64,000 nt of DNA. It comes from RYN-230 sp963717125. GTDB lineage: Bacteria; Actinomycetota; Actinomycetes; Streptosporangiales; Streptosporangiaceae. A program made the position numbers and the translations under genes. The DNA is taken from contig CAVQVG010000017.1 of assembly GCA_963717125.1 (NCBI GenBank), positions 248,001-312,000 of the forward strand, given 5' to 3'. Under the pieces are notes generated by a model, which was given only the letters and a program-made list of their open reading frames with translations, was not told the origin of the DNA and did not search any database. Below are positions 9,699-18,394 of this stretch, in pieces; positions within the stretch are counted from its first letter, which is position 1, and each line of letters opens with the position of its first letter.

Positions 9699-11327
9699 AT
9701 GGACGCCGTCAGCACTGTTCCGCAGCCCGCCAACGAGCCGGTCCGGCCGTACTCGCCGGGCAGTCCCGAGCGCGCCGCGGTGGAAGCCAAGATCAAGGAG
9801 CTGGCCGCCAGCCCGGCCGAGCTGACCATGACCGTGGCTGGGGAGCAGCGGATGGGCGGCGGCGAGCGGATCGCGGTGGTCCAGCCGCACAACCACGCCC
9901 ACGTGCTCGGTCACCTGGCCAACGCCGACGACGTGGACGTGGCCGCCGCCATCAAGGCGACCGCCGCGGCCGCCCCGGCCTGGCGGGCGATGTCCTTCGA
10001 CGACCGGGCCGCGATCTTCCTGAAGGCGGCCGACCTGCTGGCCGGGCCGTGGCGGCAGACCATCAACGCGGCCACCATCCTGGGCCAGTCCAAGTCGGTG
10101 TACCAGGCCGAGATCGACGCGGCCTGCGAGCTGATCGACTTCTGGCGGTACAACGTGCACTTCGCCCGGCGGCTGCTGGCCGAGCAGCCGTCCTCCGCCC
10201 CGGGCGAGTGGGACCGGATGGAGTACCGGCCGCTGGAAGGCTTCGTGCTGGCCATCACCCCGTTCAACTTCACCTCGATCGCGGGCAACCTGCCCACCGC
10301 GCCCGCGCTGCTCGGCAACGTGGTGCTGTGGAAGCCGTCGCCCACCCAGCAACTGTCCGCGCACTACACGATGCGGCTGCTGGAAGCGGCCGGGCTGCCG
10401 CCCGGCGTGATCAACCTGGTCACCGGGGACGGCCAGGCGGTGTCCCGGGTCGCGCTGCCGCACCCGGACCTGGCCGGCGTCCACTTCACCGGGTCAACCC
10501 GGACGTTCCAGCACCTGTGGCGCACCGTGGGCGAGAACATCGCGGGCTACCGCGGCTACCCCCGGCTGGTCGGCGAGACGGGCGGCAAGGACTTCGTGAT
10601 CGCGCACCCGTCGGCCGACCCGGACGTGCTGTGCACCGCGCTGATCCGCGGCGCGTTCGAGTACCAGGGGCAGAAGTGCTCGGCGGCGTCCCGGGCCTAC
10701 ATCCCGCGCTCGGTGTGGGCCCGGCTGGAGGACTCGTTCCTGGCCCAGGTGGACTCGCTGACCACGGGGGACGTATCGGCCGACCTGTCCCTGTTCCTCG
10801 GCGCGGTGATCGACGCCCGCGCCTTCCACCGGCTCTCCGACGTGCTGGCCAGCGCTCCGAGCAGGCCGTCGATCCGGGTGCTGGCCGGCGGCAGCGCCGA
10901 CGGGTCGCAGGGCTACTTCGTCCAGCCGACCGTGCTGGCCTGCTCCGACCCGACCGACGAGGTGTTCCGCACCGAGTACTTCGGGCCGATCCTGGCCGTG
11001 CACGTGTTCGACGACAGCCGTTACGCCGAGGTGGTGGCCCAGGCGGCCGACGCGGCCCCGTACGCGCTGACCGGCTCGATCATCGCCCAGGACCGGGCCG
11101 CGATCGCGGCTGCGGCCGAGGTGCTGCGGTACTCCGCGGGCAACTTCTACATCAACGACAAGCCGACCGGCGCGGTGGTCGGCCGCCAGCCGTTCGGCGG
11201 GGCCCGGGCCAGCGGCACCAACGACAAGGCCGGCTCGATCTGGAACCTGACCCGGTGGGTGAACGCCCGGGCCATCAAGGAGCTGTTCGCCCCGCCCACC
11301 GACTACCGGTACCCGTACATGGGCTGA
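9699..11327 (+). CDS. pruA: Delta-1-pyrroline-5-carboxylate dehydrogenase
   Basis: A 542-residue aldehyde dehydrogenase of the P5C dehydrogenase group, oxidising glutamate semialdehyde/P5C to glutamate with NAD+. The catalytic cysteine is C327 (EYQGQKCSAASRA) and the general base lies in LVGETGGKD. The PFNFTSIAGNLP segment and the C-terminal PFGGARASGTNDKAG are characteristic. The ATG at 9699 has AGGGAGA 6 bases upstream. No proline dehydrogenase is adjacent, so its partner must be elsewhere. It could feed the glutamate dehydrogenase encoded at 18.4 kb. Confidence 0.93.
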   Translation: MDAVSTVPQPANEPVRPYSPGSPERAAVEAKIKELAASPAELTMTVAGEQRMGGGERIAVVQPHNHAHVLGHLANADDVDVAAAIKATAAAAPAWRAMSFDDRAAIFLKAADLLAGPWRQTINAATILGQSKSVYQAEIDAACELIDFWRYNVHFARRLLAEQPSSAPGEWDRMEYRPLEGFVLAITPFNFTSIAGNLPTAPALLGNVVLWKPSPTQQLSAHYTMRLLEAAGLPPGVINLVTGDGQAVSRVALPHPDLAGVHFTGSTRTFQHLWRTVGENIAGYRGYPRLVGETGGKDFVIAHPSADPDVLCTALIRGAFEYQGQKCSAASRAYIPRSVWARLEDSFLAQVDSLTTGDVSADLSLFLGAVIDARAFHRLSDVLASAPSRPSIRVLAGGSADGSQGYFVQPTVLACSDPTDEVFRTEYFGPILAVHVFDDSRYAEVVAQAADAAPYALTGSIIAQDRAAIAAAAEVLRYSAGNFYINDKPTGAVVGRQPFGGARASGTNDKAGSIWNLTRWVNARAIKELFAPPTDYRYPYMG

Positions 11328-11356
11328 CCGGCAGGCGGCAGGCGGGGCCGCCCCCG

Positions 11357-12532
11357 TCAGCTGGTGGGTTTATGCGGCGGGGTGTTGGTCCAGACGCTGC
11401 TGACCTCCTCGTTGTAGGTCAGCACCGAGCCGGCCGGCAGGCCGGACACCGTGGTCACGGCGATCACGTCGTCGCCGAGCAGGTAGCCGTTGGCCGGGTC
11501 GATGAACTGGTAGTCCACCATCTGGTCACGGGGGTGGCTGAGCCAGACCGCGGTGCCCACCTGCCCGGTAACGTCCCGCACGCCCGGCTTGACCTGGACG
11601 CCTGGCACGGTGGCCAGCACCCGGTAGGCGGCCGCCTGGACCGCGGGCCGCACCGGGTCACGCAGTACCTGGACCGCCGCGGAAAACAGCAGGTCGTTGC
11701 GGATTTCCGGGTAGGACTCGCCGGTGCTGTGCTCCAGCATCTTGACGCCTGGATCGTCCGGGCCAGGCAGCTGGGCCGACAGTTGTGCCTTCAGTGTGGC
11801 CGGGTTGGCGGACAGGCTCGCATAGTTGCCCCAGCCGGTCTTCTGGCCGGTCCACACCCGCGGGCCCGAGCTGAACGAGTCGGACTGGTCGGCGTACCAG
11901 GCGCCGACCCGGGTCGGCGAACCGTCCCGCTGCCACGCGGCCCGGTCCGCCGCGGTCGGGAACTGGATGCCCAGCGACTGGTCGTAGCCGCCGACCGTGC
12001 CACCCGGCCAACTGCCGTGCGGCGGTTCCAGGCAGTCCTCGCCCTGGCTGCGCTCAATGACCGAGTACTGGTACCCGGCCGGCCGGGCCGCACTGGGATG
12101 CGCCACGCCGTTGAGCCACGGGGTGGTCAGCTCCTTGTTGCCCGCGCCGATGATCTCCCGGCTGCCCTGGCGGACCACCGAGCACCAGTACCGCCCGGTC
12201 ACCTTGGCCTGGCCGGCCGTGCCCGCCAAGGCCAGCAGGTACTGCCGGGCGCCGGTCGCGGTCAGGCCGCGGGCCAGTCCGGGTGCTTGGCCGTGCGCCC
12301 GCCCGGCCGGCTGGCCGCCGGGCAGCAGGGTCACGGTCAGCAGCGCGGCGGCCGCGCCCGCGGCCAGCACGCCGGTGACCAGCAGGATCGGCCGTCCGCG
12401 CCGGGGCCGCCAGTGCGGCCGGCGCGGGCCGTGCATGCTCGTGTCCAGCCGGTCCCGGGCGGCCGTGACGACCGGCCCGGCCGGCGGCGGTGCGTCCGGC
12501 AGCAGCTCGCGGAGCAGGGTCAGTTCATCCAT
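11357..12532 (-). CDS. CU044_5270-family membrane protein, probable anti-sigma partner
   Basis: A 391-residue protein with a short cytoplasmic N-terminus, one membrane segment (about 48-69, ILLVTGVLAAGAAAALLTVTLL) and a large exported domain. This matches the CU044_5270 family that is nearly always paired with SigE-like ECF sigma factors in actinobacteria. It overlaps the end of the upstream sigma gene by 8 bp, implying translational coupling. The N-terminal MDELTLLRELLPDAPPP stretch is the usual cytoplasmic portion. An anti-sigma role is inferred from context. Confidence 0.78.
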   Translation of the reverse strand: MDELTLLRELLPDAPPPAGPVVTAARDRLDTSMHGPRRPHWRPRRGRPILLVTGVLAAGAAAALLTVTLLPGGQPAGRAHGQAPGLARGLTATGARQYLLALAGTAGQAKVTGRYWCSVVRQGSREIIGAGNKELTTPWLNGVAHPSAARPAGYQYSVIERSQGEDCLEPPHGSWPGGTVGGYDQSLGIQFPTAADRAAWQRDGSPTRVGAWYADQSDSFSSGPRVWTGQKTGWGNYASLSANPATLKAQLSAQLPGPDDPGVKMLEHSTGESYPEIRNDLLFSAAVQVLRDPVRPAVQAAAYRVLATVPGVQVKPGVRDVTGQVGTAVWLSHPRDQMVDYQFIDPANGYLLGDDVIAVTTVSGLPAGSVLTYNEEVSSVWTNTPPHKPTS

Positions 12533-13133
12533 CGGTGGGCTCCTTCAGGTTCATGGGGTTGATGTCGCCGAGTGCGCCGCGGACGTGCCGCCGGGCCCGG
12601 CTCAGCCGGGAGCACACGGTGCCGTACGGGATGCCGAGCGCTGCGGCCACCTCGGGGTAGCTCAGCTCGGCCAGCGCGACCAGCAGCAGCACGTCCCGGT
12701 CGCCCGGGGCCAGCGTGGCCAGCGCGGCGGCCAGGGCGGGCCCGGCCGCGGCCGCGCTGACCCGTTCGGCGACCCGGTCGCCGGCGTCCGCGGGCGGCAC
12801 CGCCTGGCGCGCCGCGCTGCGGGCCAGCGCCCGGTAGTAGCGCTGCTCCCGGCGGCGCTGCGCGCCGACCAGGTTGGTGGCGATCCCGTACAGCCACGGA
12901 CGTGCGCATTCCTGGTCCAGGTCATAGCGGGTGCGCTGGGCGAACGCGGCGACGAACACGTCGGCCGCGAGATCGTCGGCCAGCTTGCTGCCGACCCGGC
13001 GGGCCAGATAGCGGTGGATCTGGCCGAAGTAACGATCGAAAATGGCGGCGAACTGCTCCGGGTCGGCCCAGGATTTCTCGATCACCCTGGCATCGGCCCC
13101 CGGCGGGCCCGTGATTCCAGCGGTCACGGTCAA
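12525..13133 (-). CDS. ECF RNA polymerase sigma factor (SigE-like)
   Basis: A 202-residue extracytoplasmic-function sigma-70 factor. Region 2 (about 27-70, FDRYFGQIHRYLARRV...ADDLAADVFVAAF) binds the -10 element and core polymerase. Region 4 (about 135-190, APGDRDVLLL...GIPYGTVCSRLSRARRHVR) is a helix-turn-helix for the -35. It is first in a two-gene operon with the overlapping CU044_5270 protein, which probably sequesters it at the membrane. The inducing signal is unknown. Confidence 0.9.
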   Translation of the reverse strand: MTVTAGITGPPGADARVIEKSWADPEQFAAIFDRYFGQIHRYLARRVGSKLADDLAADVFVAAFAQRTRYDLDQECARPWLYGIATNLVGAQRRREQRYYRALARSAARQAVPPADAGDRVAERVSAAAAGPALAAALATLAPGDRDVLLLVALAELSYPEVAAALGIPYGTVCSRLSRARRHVRGALGDINPMNLKEPTDG

Positions 13134-13248
13134 TGGTCACGTCCTTCGCGTGGTGACTCGGTCACCCGGTTCTTAGCCGGACCCGGCTGCTCCCTTCGCG
13201 CTACGCTGGCCCCGGCCCCGCGCCAAGACCCCAACCCCGGAGGCTTCC

Positions 13249-13974
13249 ATTCACCGCCTCGTCCTTTGGAATATCGATCTGACTCTGCTCGACGTGGGAC
13301 GGGTGACCCGGGATGCGTATGTCGAGGCGTTCCGCAAGGTCACCGGGCGGCCGCTGGTGCAGTTGCCGCAGCTGGCCGGCCGGCTGGAATCGGGGATCTT
13401 CTTCGACGCGCTGGCCCTGAACGGGGTCAGTGTCGCGCCCGGCCCGGCCAGCCAGGAACTGCTCGTCCGGTACAGCCAGGAGCTGGCCACCGCGTTCGCC
13501 GCCCGCCGCGACCAGCTCACCGAGCGGGGCCGGCTGCTGCCCGGCGCCGCCGAGGCGGTGGCCGGCGTGGCCGCCCGGCACGGCGTGGTGCAGACCGTGC
13601 TGACCGGCGCCAGCCGGCCTAACGCCGTGCTGAAGCTGCGCGCGTTCGGCCTGGACCGGTTCTTCGACACCGAGGTGGGCGGGTACGGCTCGCAGGTGTA
13701 CCCGAAGGGCGCACAGCTGCTGATGACCCGGTCCCGGGCGGCCGATAAGTACGGCGTGCCGTTCGGCGAGGACGCCACCGTGTACATCGCCGACTCGACG
13801 CTGGACGTCGAAGCGGCCCGGACCGGCGGGGCCCGCTGCCTGGGCGTGGCCAGCGGCCGGTCCACGGTCAGCGAGCTGCGTGCGGCCGGCGCGGACGCGG
13901 TGTTCGGTGACCTGACCGACACGGCCGCCGTCGTGGCCGCGGTGGACCGGCTCACCCTGGCCGCCGCCGGGTAA
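13249..13974 (+). CDS. HAD-like protein with a probable ATT start and Asn in place of the nucleophile
   Basis: A 241-residue HAD-fold protein. The only start that keeps motif I (LVLWNIDLTLLD) is ATT 13249, preceded at 5 bases by a perfect GGAGG (13239-13243). No ATG, GTG or TTG occurs in frame between the stop at 13174-13176 and GTG 13294, which would delete motif I. In motif I the usual nucleophilic Asp is Asn (WNID), so phosphatase activity is doubtful. Later motifs remain: TGAS (motif II), the lysine in YPKGAQ, and YIADSTLD. The assignment to the superfamily is firm; the role is unknown. Confidence 0.8.
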   Translation: MHRLVLWNIDLTLLDVGRVTRDAYVEAFRKVTGRPLVQLPQLAGRLESGIFFDALALNGVSVAPGPASQELLVRYSQELATAFAARRDQLTERGRLLPGAAEAVAGVAARHGVVQTVLTGASRPNAVLKLRAFGLDRFFDTEVGGYGSQVYPKGAQLLMTRSRAADKYGVPFGEDATVYIADSTLDVEAARTGGARCLGVASGRSTVSELRAAGADAVFGDLTDTAAVVAAVDRLTLAAAG

Positions 13975-13997
13975 CGGCCGGGGCGTAGGTTGACGGC

Positions 13998-15347
13998 GTG
14001 GCTGCGGACGGAGCGCCCGGGGACGCCGCTGCCGAGCAGCCTGCGGAACCGCCCGCCGTCCCGTTGCGCACCATCGCCCGGGAATGGGGCCGGATCGGCT
14101 GCATCGGCTTCGGCGGGCCGCCCGCGCACATCGCGCTGCTCCGCCAGCTCTGCGTCGAGGACCGGGGCTGGCTGCCGGCCAGCGAGTTCGAGGACGGCGT
14201 CGCCGCCTGCAACCTGATGCCCGGGCCGGCCTCCACCCAGCTCGCCATCTTCTGCGCCTGGCGGCTGCGCGGCGCCGCCGGGGCGCTGATCGGCGGGCTG
14301 TGCTTCATCGTGCCCGGGCTGATCATCATCCTCGGCCTGTCCGCGGTGTTCCTGGCCCAGCACCCACCCGGCTGGATCCGCGGCGCCGCCGACGGTGCCG
14401 GTGCCGCCGTCCCCGCCGTGGCCCTGGCCGCAGCGATCGGCCTGGCCCCGGCCAGCTGGCGGAGGTTGGTCGGAACCGACAGCGGCTCCCGGGGGGTCCA
14501 GGGGGGGCGTCCCCCTGGGCCAATACTGCGCTGGCGAGGCGGGGCGCGCCGTAGGCGGGTGCCCGCCGAGCCGGCGTTCGGCGCGGAGCGGCGAGCGGGG
14601 GGTCCAGGGGGGTCGTCCCCCCGGATAAAGAAAGCCAGATGGATCGGGTATGCGCTGGCGGGTGGGGCGGCGGCGGCCACGGTCGGGCCGTGGCTGGTCC
14701 TGGTGCTGGCGGCCTGCGGTCTGATCGAGGTCGCGGTAACCACGGCGCGGGACCGGCCGAGCCGCCCCGGACCGTCCGCGCTGCTGCTCCCCCTGGTCGC
14801 GGTGCCGGCCACCGGCGGCCTGCTCGCGGTGGCCTGGGTGGCGTTCAAGGTGGGCGCGCTGTCCTACGGCGGCGGCTTCGTGATCATCCCGCTGATGCAG
14901 CACGACGCGGTGCACACCTACCACTGGATGACCGCGGCGCAGTTCCTCGACGCGGTCGCGTTGGGCCAGGTCACGCCCGGGCCAGTGGTGCAGACCGTGG
15001 CGGTGGTCGGCTACGCGGCGCACGGCGTGGCTGGTGGCCTGCTCGCCTCGGCGGTCGCGTTCACCCCGTCGTTCCTGTTCGTGCTCGGCGGCGGCCGCTA
15101 CTTCGACCGGCTCCGCGGCAACGCCGCGGTGCAGGCGTTCCTGACCGGGGCCGGGCCGGCCGCCATCGGCGCCATCGCCGGGGCGGCCATCCCGCTGGCC
15201 GTGGCCCTGGGGCACGCCTGGCAGTTCGGTCTGCTCGCGCTGGCCGCGCTGTGGCTGATCGGGCTGCGCCGCGGCGTGGTCACCGGCATCGTCGGGGCGG
15301 CGGGCCTGGGCGTGCTGGCCTTCCTGGCCGGCGCGCCAGTTGGATAG
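13998..15347 (+). CDS. chrA: Chromate transporter (ChrA) with an in-frame repeat insertion
   Basis: A 449-residue two-domain CHR-family transporter that exports chromate by proton antiport. Both halves carry the family motif: GRIGCIGFGGPPAH near residue 31 and KVGALSYGGGFVIIPLMQ near 285, each followed by NLMPGPAST or GQVTPGPVVQT. Between the halves, about residues 158-213 are a glycine/arginine/proline-rich segment encoded by GC-rich palindromic repeats that do not look like chromate-transporter sequence. The frame stays open through it. The GTG start lies 6 bases after TAGGTT, suggesting a leaderless mRNA. Confidence 0.88.
   Translation: MAADGAPGDAAAEQPAEPPAVPLRTIAREWGRIGCIGFGGPPAHIALLRQLCVEDRGWLPASEFEDGVAACNLMPGPASTQLAIFCAWRLRGAAGALIGGLCFIVPGLIIILGLSAVFLAQHPPGWIRGAADGAGAAVPAVALAAAIGLAPASWRRLVGTDSGSRGVQGGRPPGPILRWRGGARRRRVPAEPAFGAERRAGGPGGSSPRIKKARWIGYALAGGAAAATVGPWLVLVLAACGLIEVAVTTARDRPSRPGPSALLLPLVAVPATGGLLAVAWVAFKVGALSYGGGFVIIPLMQHDAVHTYHWMTAAQFLDAVALGQVTPGPVVQTVAVVGYAAHGVAGGLLASAVAFTPSFLFVLGGGRYFDRLRGNAAVQAFLTGAGPAAIGAIAGAAIPLAVALGHAWQFGLLALAALWLIGLRRGVVTGIVGAAGLGVLAFLAGAPVG
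14488..14634. repeat. GC-rich palindromic repeat pair inside chrA
   Basis: Two related hairpin units, each of the form GGGGTCCAGGGGGG-(T)CGT-CCCCC(C/T)GG, lie at about 14488-14521 and 14595-14625. The second is preceded by CGGCGCGGAGCGGCGA (14579-14594), which recurs exactly, in reverse orientation, inside the NAD-glutamate dehydrogenase gene (20810-20825). The segment is translated in frame in the interdomain linker of ChrA. Confidence 0.7.
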
Positions 15348-15381
15348 CACAGTGCGATAGATCAGTGGGATAGATCACCTG
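15343..15381 (+). repeat. Three 13-bp direct repeats upstream of the acetoacetyl-CoA ligase gene
   Basis: GATAGCACAGTGC (15343-15355), GATAGATCAGTGG (15356-15368) and GATAGATCACCTG (15369-15381) are head-to-tail. The first overlaps the chrA stop codon. They end 45 bp before the next start, where phased activator- or repressor-binding sites could sit. Confidence 0.6.
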
Positions 15382-15425
15382 GTCGGCTGTGCGCGGGCAC
15401 ATTGCGCGACCAGGGCTGACCCCCG

Positions 15426-17504
15426 ATGCTGGGGCCTATGCCACGAGACGAGGACGTCGCGGCGCTGCTCGGCGCCGGTTACGGCGCGGTGCTCTGGGAA
15501 CCGGGGCCGGAGGTCATCGAGCACGCCCGGATCACCGGGTACCAGCGCTGGCTGGCCAACCAGCGGGGCGTGGCCACCGGCAGTTACGCCGAGCTGTGGG
15601 AGTGGTCGGTGGCCGAGCCGGCCGCGTTCTGGGACACGATCTGGGACTACTTCGACGTGCTCGGCGAGCGCGGCATCGGGCCCGCGCTGACCGGCCGGCT
15701 GCCGGACGCCGAGTGGTTCCCCAGCGCCACGCTGAACTACGCGCGGAACGCGCTGCGCACCGCCAGCGTCGATCCCGGCCGGGTGGCCGTCATCGCCGCC
15801 GCCGAGGACGGCGAGCCGCGCCGCATCACGTACGGCGAGCTGGCCGCCGAGGTGAGCCGGGTCCGCGCCGCGCTCGCCGAACTCGGCGTGACCCGGGGCG
15901 ACCGGGTGGCCGGCTACCTGCCGACCGTGCCGGAGGCGCTGATCGCGCTGCTGGCCACGGCCAGCCTCGGCGCGATCTGGTCGTCCTGCTCGCCGGACTT
16001 CGGGGCGCACAGCGTGATCGACCGGTTCGCCCAGATCACGCCCAAGGTACTCGTCGCCGTGGCCGGCTACCGCTACAACGGAAGGGCGTTCAGCCGGGAA
16101 GATGCCCTGGCCGAGATCGTCGCCGGGCTGCCCGGCCTGGGCGCGGCGATCGTGGTGGGCGGCCCTGCTCCCGGACTGGCCGCCGGGTCGCCGGTGACCG
16201 CGGCCGCGCAGGCGGCCGGGGCCAGCCTGCTGGACTGGGCGCAGCTCCCGGGCGCGGGCGGCGGCCCGCTGGAATTCGAGGAGGTGCCGTTCGGCCACCC
16301 GCTGTGGGTGCTGTACTCGTCCGGCACCACCGGGCTGCCCAAGGCGATCATGCACGGGCACGGCGGGGTCGTACTGGAGCACATGAAGGCGCTGTCGCTG
16401 CACCAGGACCTCGGGCCCGGCTCGGTGTTCTTCTGGTACACCACCACCGGCTGGATGATGTGGAACTACCTGGCCGGGGGGCTGCTGGCCGGCGCGACCG
16501 TGGTGCTCTACGACGGCAGCGCCACCTACCCGGGCACCGACGCGCTGTGGCGGCTGGCCGCCCGGACCGGGGTGACCTACTTCGGCACCGGTGCGCCGTA
16601 CGTGCTGGCCTGCGCCAAGGCGGGGCTGTCGCCGGGCCGCGAGCTGGACCTGTCCGCCATCCGTGGCATCGGCTCCACCGGGTCGCCGCTGCCGCCCGAG
16701 GGCTTCGACTGGGTGTACCGCGAGGTCGGCGCCGACCTGCAGCTCGGCTCGTTCTCCGGCGGCACCGACCTGTGCACCGGGTTCGTCGGGCCGTCGCCGC
16801 TGCTCCCGGTGCGGGCCGGCATCATCGCCGGCCGCTGCCTGGGCGCCCGGGTCGAGGCGTTCGACGAATCCGGCCAGCCGGTCACCGGGCAGGTCGGCGA
16901 GCTGGTCATCACCGAGCCGATGCCGTCCATGCCGGTCGGCTTCTGGAACGACCCCGGCCGGGAGCGCTACCACGCCAGCTACTTCGACACCTATCCCGGG
17001 GTGTGGCGGCACGGGGACTGGATCACCCTGCTGCCGGACGGCGGGTGCGTGATCTACGGGCGCTCCGACGCCACGCTGAACCGGGGCGGGGTGCGGATGG
17101 GCACCAGCGAGTTCTACCGGGTCGTGGAGCGGCTGCCGGAGATCACCGACAGCCTGGTGGTGGACACCGGGCAGCTGGGCCGTCCCGGGCGGCTGGTGCT
17201 GTACGTGGTGCTGGCCGAGGGCTGCGGCCTGGACGAGGAGCTGACCGGGCGAATCCGCGGCGCGCTGCGCGGCGAACTGTCGCCGCGGCACGTGCCGGAC
17301 GAGATCCACCAGGTGCCCGGGGTGCCGCGGACGCTGTCCGGCAAGAAACTCGAGGTCCCGGTGCGCAAGATCCTGCTCGGCACCCCGGTGGCTGAGGCCG
17401 CCGACCCGGACGCGCTGGCCAACCCGGAGGTGCTGGCTCTGTTCGCGGGGCAGGCTGACCCCGCGTACAGTCGGGACGAGGCGCAGCGCGGCAAAGAAGG
17501 GTGA
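15426..17504 (+). CDS. aacS: Acetoacetate--CoA ligase
   Basis: A 692-residue ANL-superfamily synthetase that activates acetoacetate to acetoacetyl-CoA using ATP. Visible motifs are the adenylation P-loop YSSGTTGLPK, the core motif TTTGWMMWN, and the C-terminal GRSDATLNRGGVRMGTSEFY and LSGKKLEVPVRK containing the catalytic lysine. These last features fit acetoacetyl-CoA rather than acetyl-CoA synthetases. The length matches the family. ATG 15426 is used; ATG 15438 with GGGG just before it is an alternative. The next gene starts within its stop codon, so they form an operon. Confidence 0.92.
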   Translation: MLGPMPRDEDVAALLGAGYGAVLWEPGPEVIEHARITGYQRWLANQRGVATGSYAELWEWSVAEPAAFWDTIWDYFDVLGERGIGPALTGRLPDAEWFPSATLNYARNALRTASVDPGRVAVIAAAEDGEPRRITYGELAAEVSRVRAALAELGVTRGDRVAGYLPTVPEALIALLATASLGAIWSSCSPDFGAHSVIDRFAQITPKVLVAVAGYRYNGRAFSREDALAEIVAGLPGLGAAIVVGGPAPGLAAGSPVTAAAQAAGASLLDWAQLPGAGGGPLEFEEVPFGHPLWVLYSSGTTGLPKAIMHGHGGVVLEHMKALSLHQDLGPGSVFFWYTTTGWMMWNYLAGGLLAGATVVLYDGSATYPGTDALWRLAARTGVTYFGTGAPYVLACAKAGLSPGRELDLSAIRGIGSTGSPLPPEGFDWVYREVGADLQLGSFSGGTDLCTGFVGPSPLLPVRAGIIAGRCLGARVEAFDESGQPVTGQVGELVITEPMPSMPVGFWNDPGRERYHASYFDTYPGVWRHGDWITLLPDGGCVIYGRSDATLNRGGVRMGTSEFYRVVERLPEITDSLVVDTGQLGRPGRLVLYVVLAEGCGLDEELTGRIRGALRGELSPRHVPDEIHQVPGVPRTLSGKKLEVPVRKILLGTPVAEAADPDALANPEVLALFAGQADPAYSRDEAQRGKEG

Positions 17505-18373
17505 CTGAGGAGCGTTATCGGGTGACAACACCACAACGGCGTGGTGCAGGCGTATCCAGCTCAGCCTCCCCAGCACGGCTGGCTCCGCCCAGCCCGCGCA
17601 ACTTCGGCGAGGAAGGCGGGCGGCTGACCTACGGCAGCTACCTGCGGCTGCCCGAGCTGCTCGCGCAGCAGGTGCCAGAAGCCGACCCGCCCGCCCACGA
17701 CGAGCTGCTGTTCATCACCGTGCACCAGGTCTACGAGCTGTGGTTCAAGCAGTTGCTGCACGAGCTGGAGGCGGCCCGGGACGCGATGACGGCCGGCCAG
17801 ACCTGGCGGGCCCGGCACCTGCTGCGCCGGGTGCACGCGGTGGACCGGCTGCTGATCTCGCAGGTGGACATCCTGGAGACGATGACCCCGCAGGACTTCC
17901 TGGAGTTCCGCGCGCTGCTCTCACCGGCCAGCGGGTTCCAGTCGGTGCAGTACCGCGAGCTGGAGTTCCTGGCCGGGCTGAAGGACGAGCGGTTCGTGGC
18001 CCGGTTCCGCGCGCCGACCGACGCGGAACGCGACCGGCTGCGCCGCCGCCTGGCCGAGCCGAGCATCTGGGACGCCTACCTGGCCCTGCTGGCCGCCCGC
18101 GGGCTGCCCGCCGCGACCGATGCGGAGGTGCTGGACTCGCTGGCCGTGGTGGCCCGGGACCGGGCCCGCTACGACGACCTCTGGCAGCTCGCCGAGGATC
18201 TGCTCACCCACGATGAGCTGGCCGGGCTGTGGCGGGCCCGGCACGTAGCCATGGTGGAGCGGCAGATCGGCACCAAATCCGGCACCGGCGGGTTGACCGG
18301 GGCGCCGTACCTGCGGTCCCGGGTGCCGGTGCGCTACTACCCCCTGCTCTGGGAACTGCGGGACGTGCTGTGA
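17501..18373 (+). CDS. kynA: Tryptophan 2,3-dioxygenase
   Basis: A 290-residue haem dioxygenase catalysing the first step of the kynurenine pathway, L-tryptophan to N-formylkynurenine. Family signatures are LTYGSYLRLPELL, the substrate-site FITVHQVYELWFKQLLHELE, and the C-terminal VERQIGTKSGTGG preceded by H248, the expected proximal haem ligand. Its GTG overlaps the stop of the acetoacetyl-CoA ligase gene by 4 bp (GTGA), suggesting translational coupling; GTG 17522 is a weaker alternative. No kynureninase or formamidase is adjacent. Confidence 0.95.
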   Translation: MTEERYRVTTPQRRGAGVSSSASPARLAPPSPRNFGEEGGRLTYGSYLRLPELLAQQVPEADPPAHDELLFITVHQVYELWFKQLLHELEAARDAMTAGQTWRARHLLRRVHAVDRLLISQVDILETMTPQDFLEFRALLSPASGFQSVQYRELEFLAGLKDERFVARFRAPTDAERDRLRRRLAEPSIWDAYLALLAARGLPAATDAEVLDSLAVVARDRARYDDLWQLAEDLLTHDELAGLWRARHVAMVERQIGTKSGTGGLTGAPYLRSRVPVRYYPLLWELRDVL

Positions 18374-18394
18374 TCACTGGGAGCGTGACTACCT

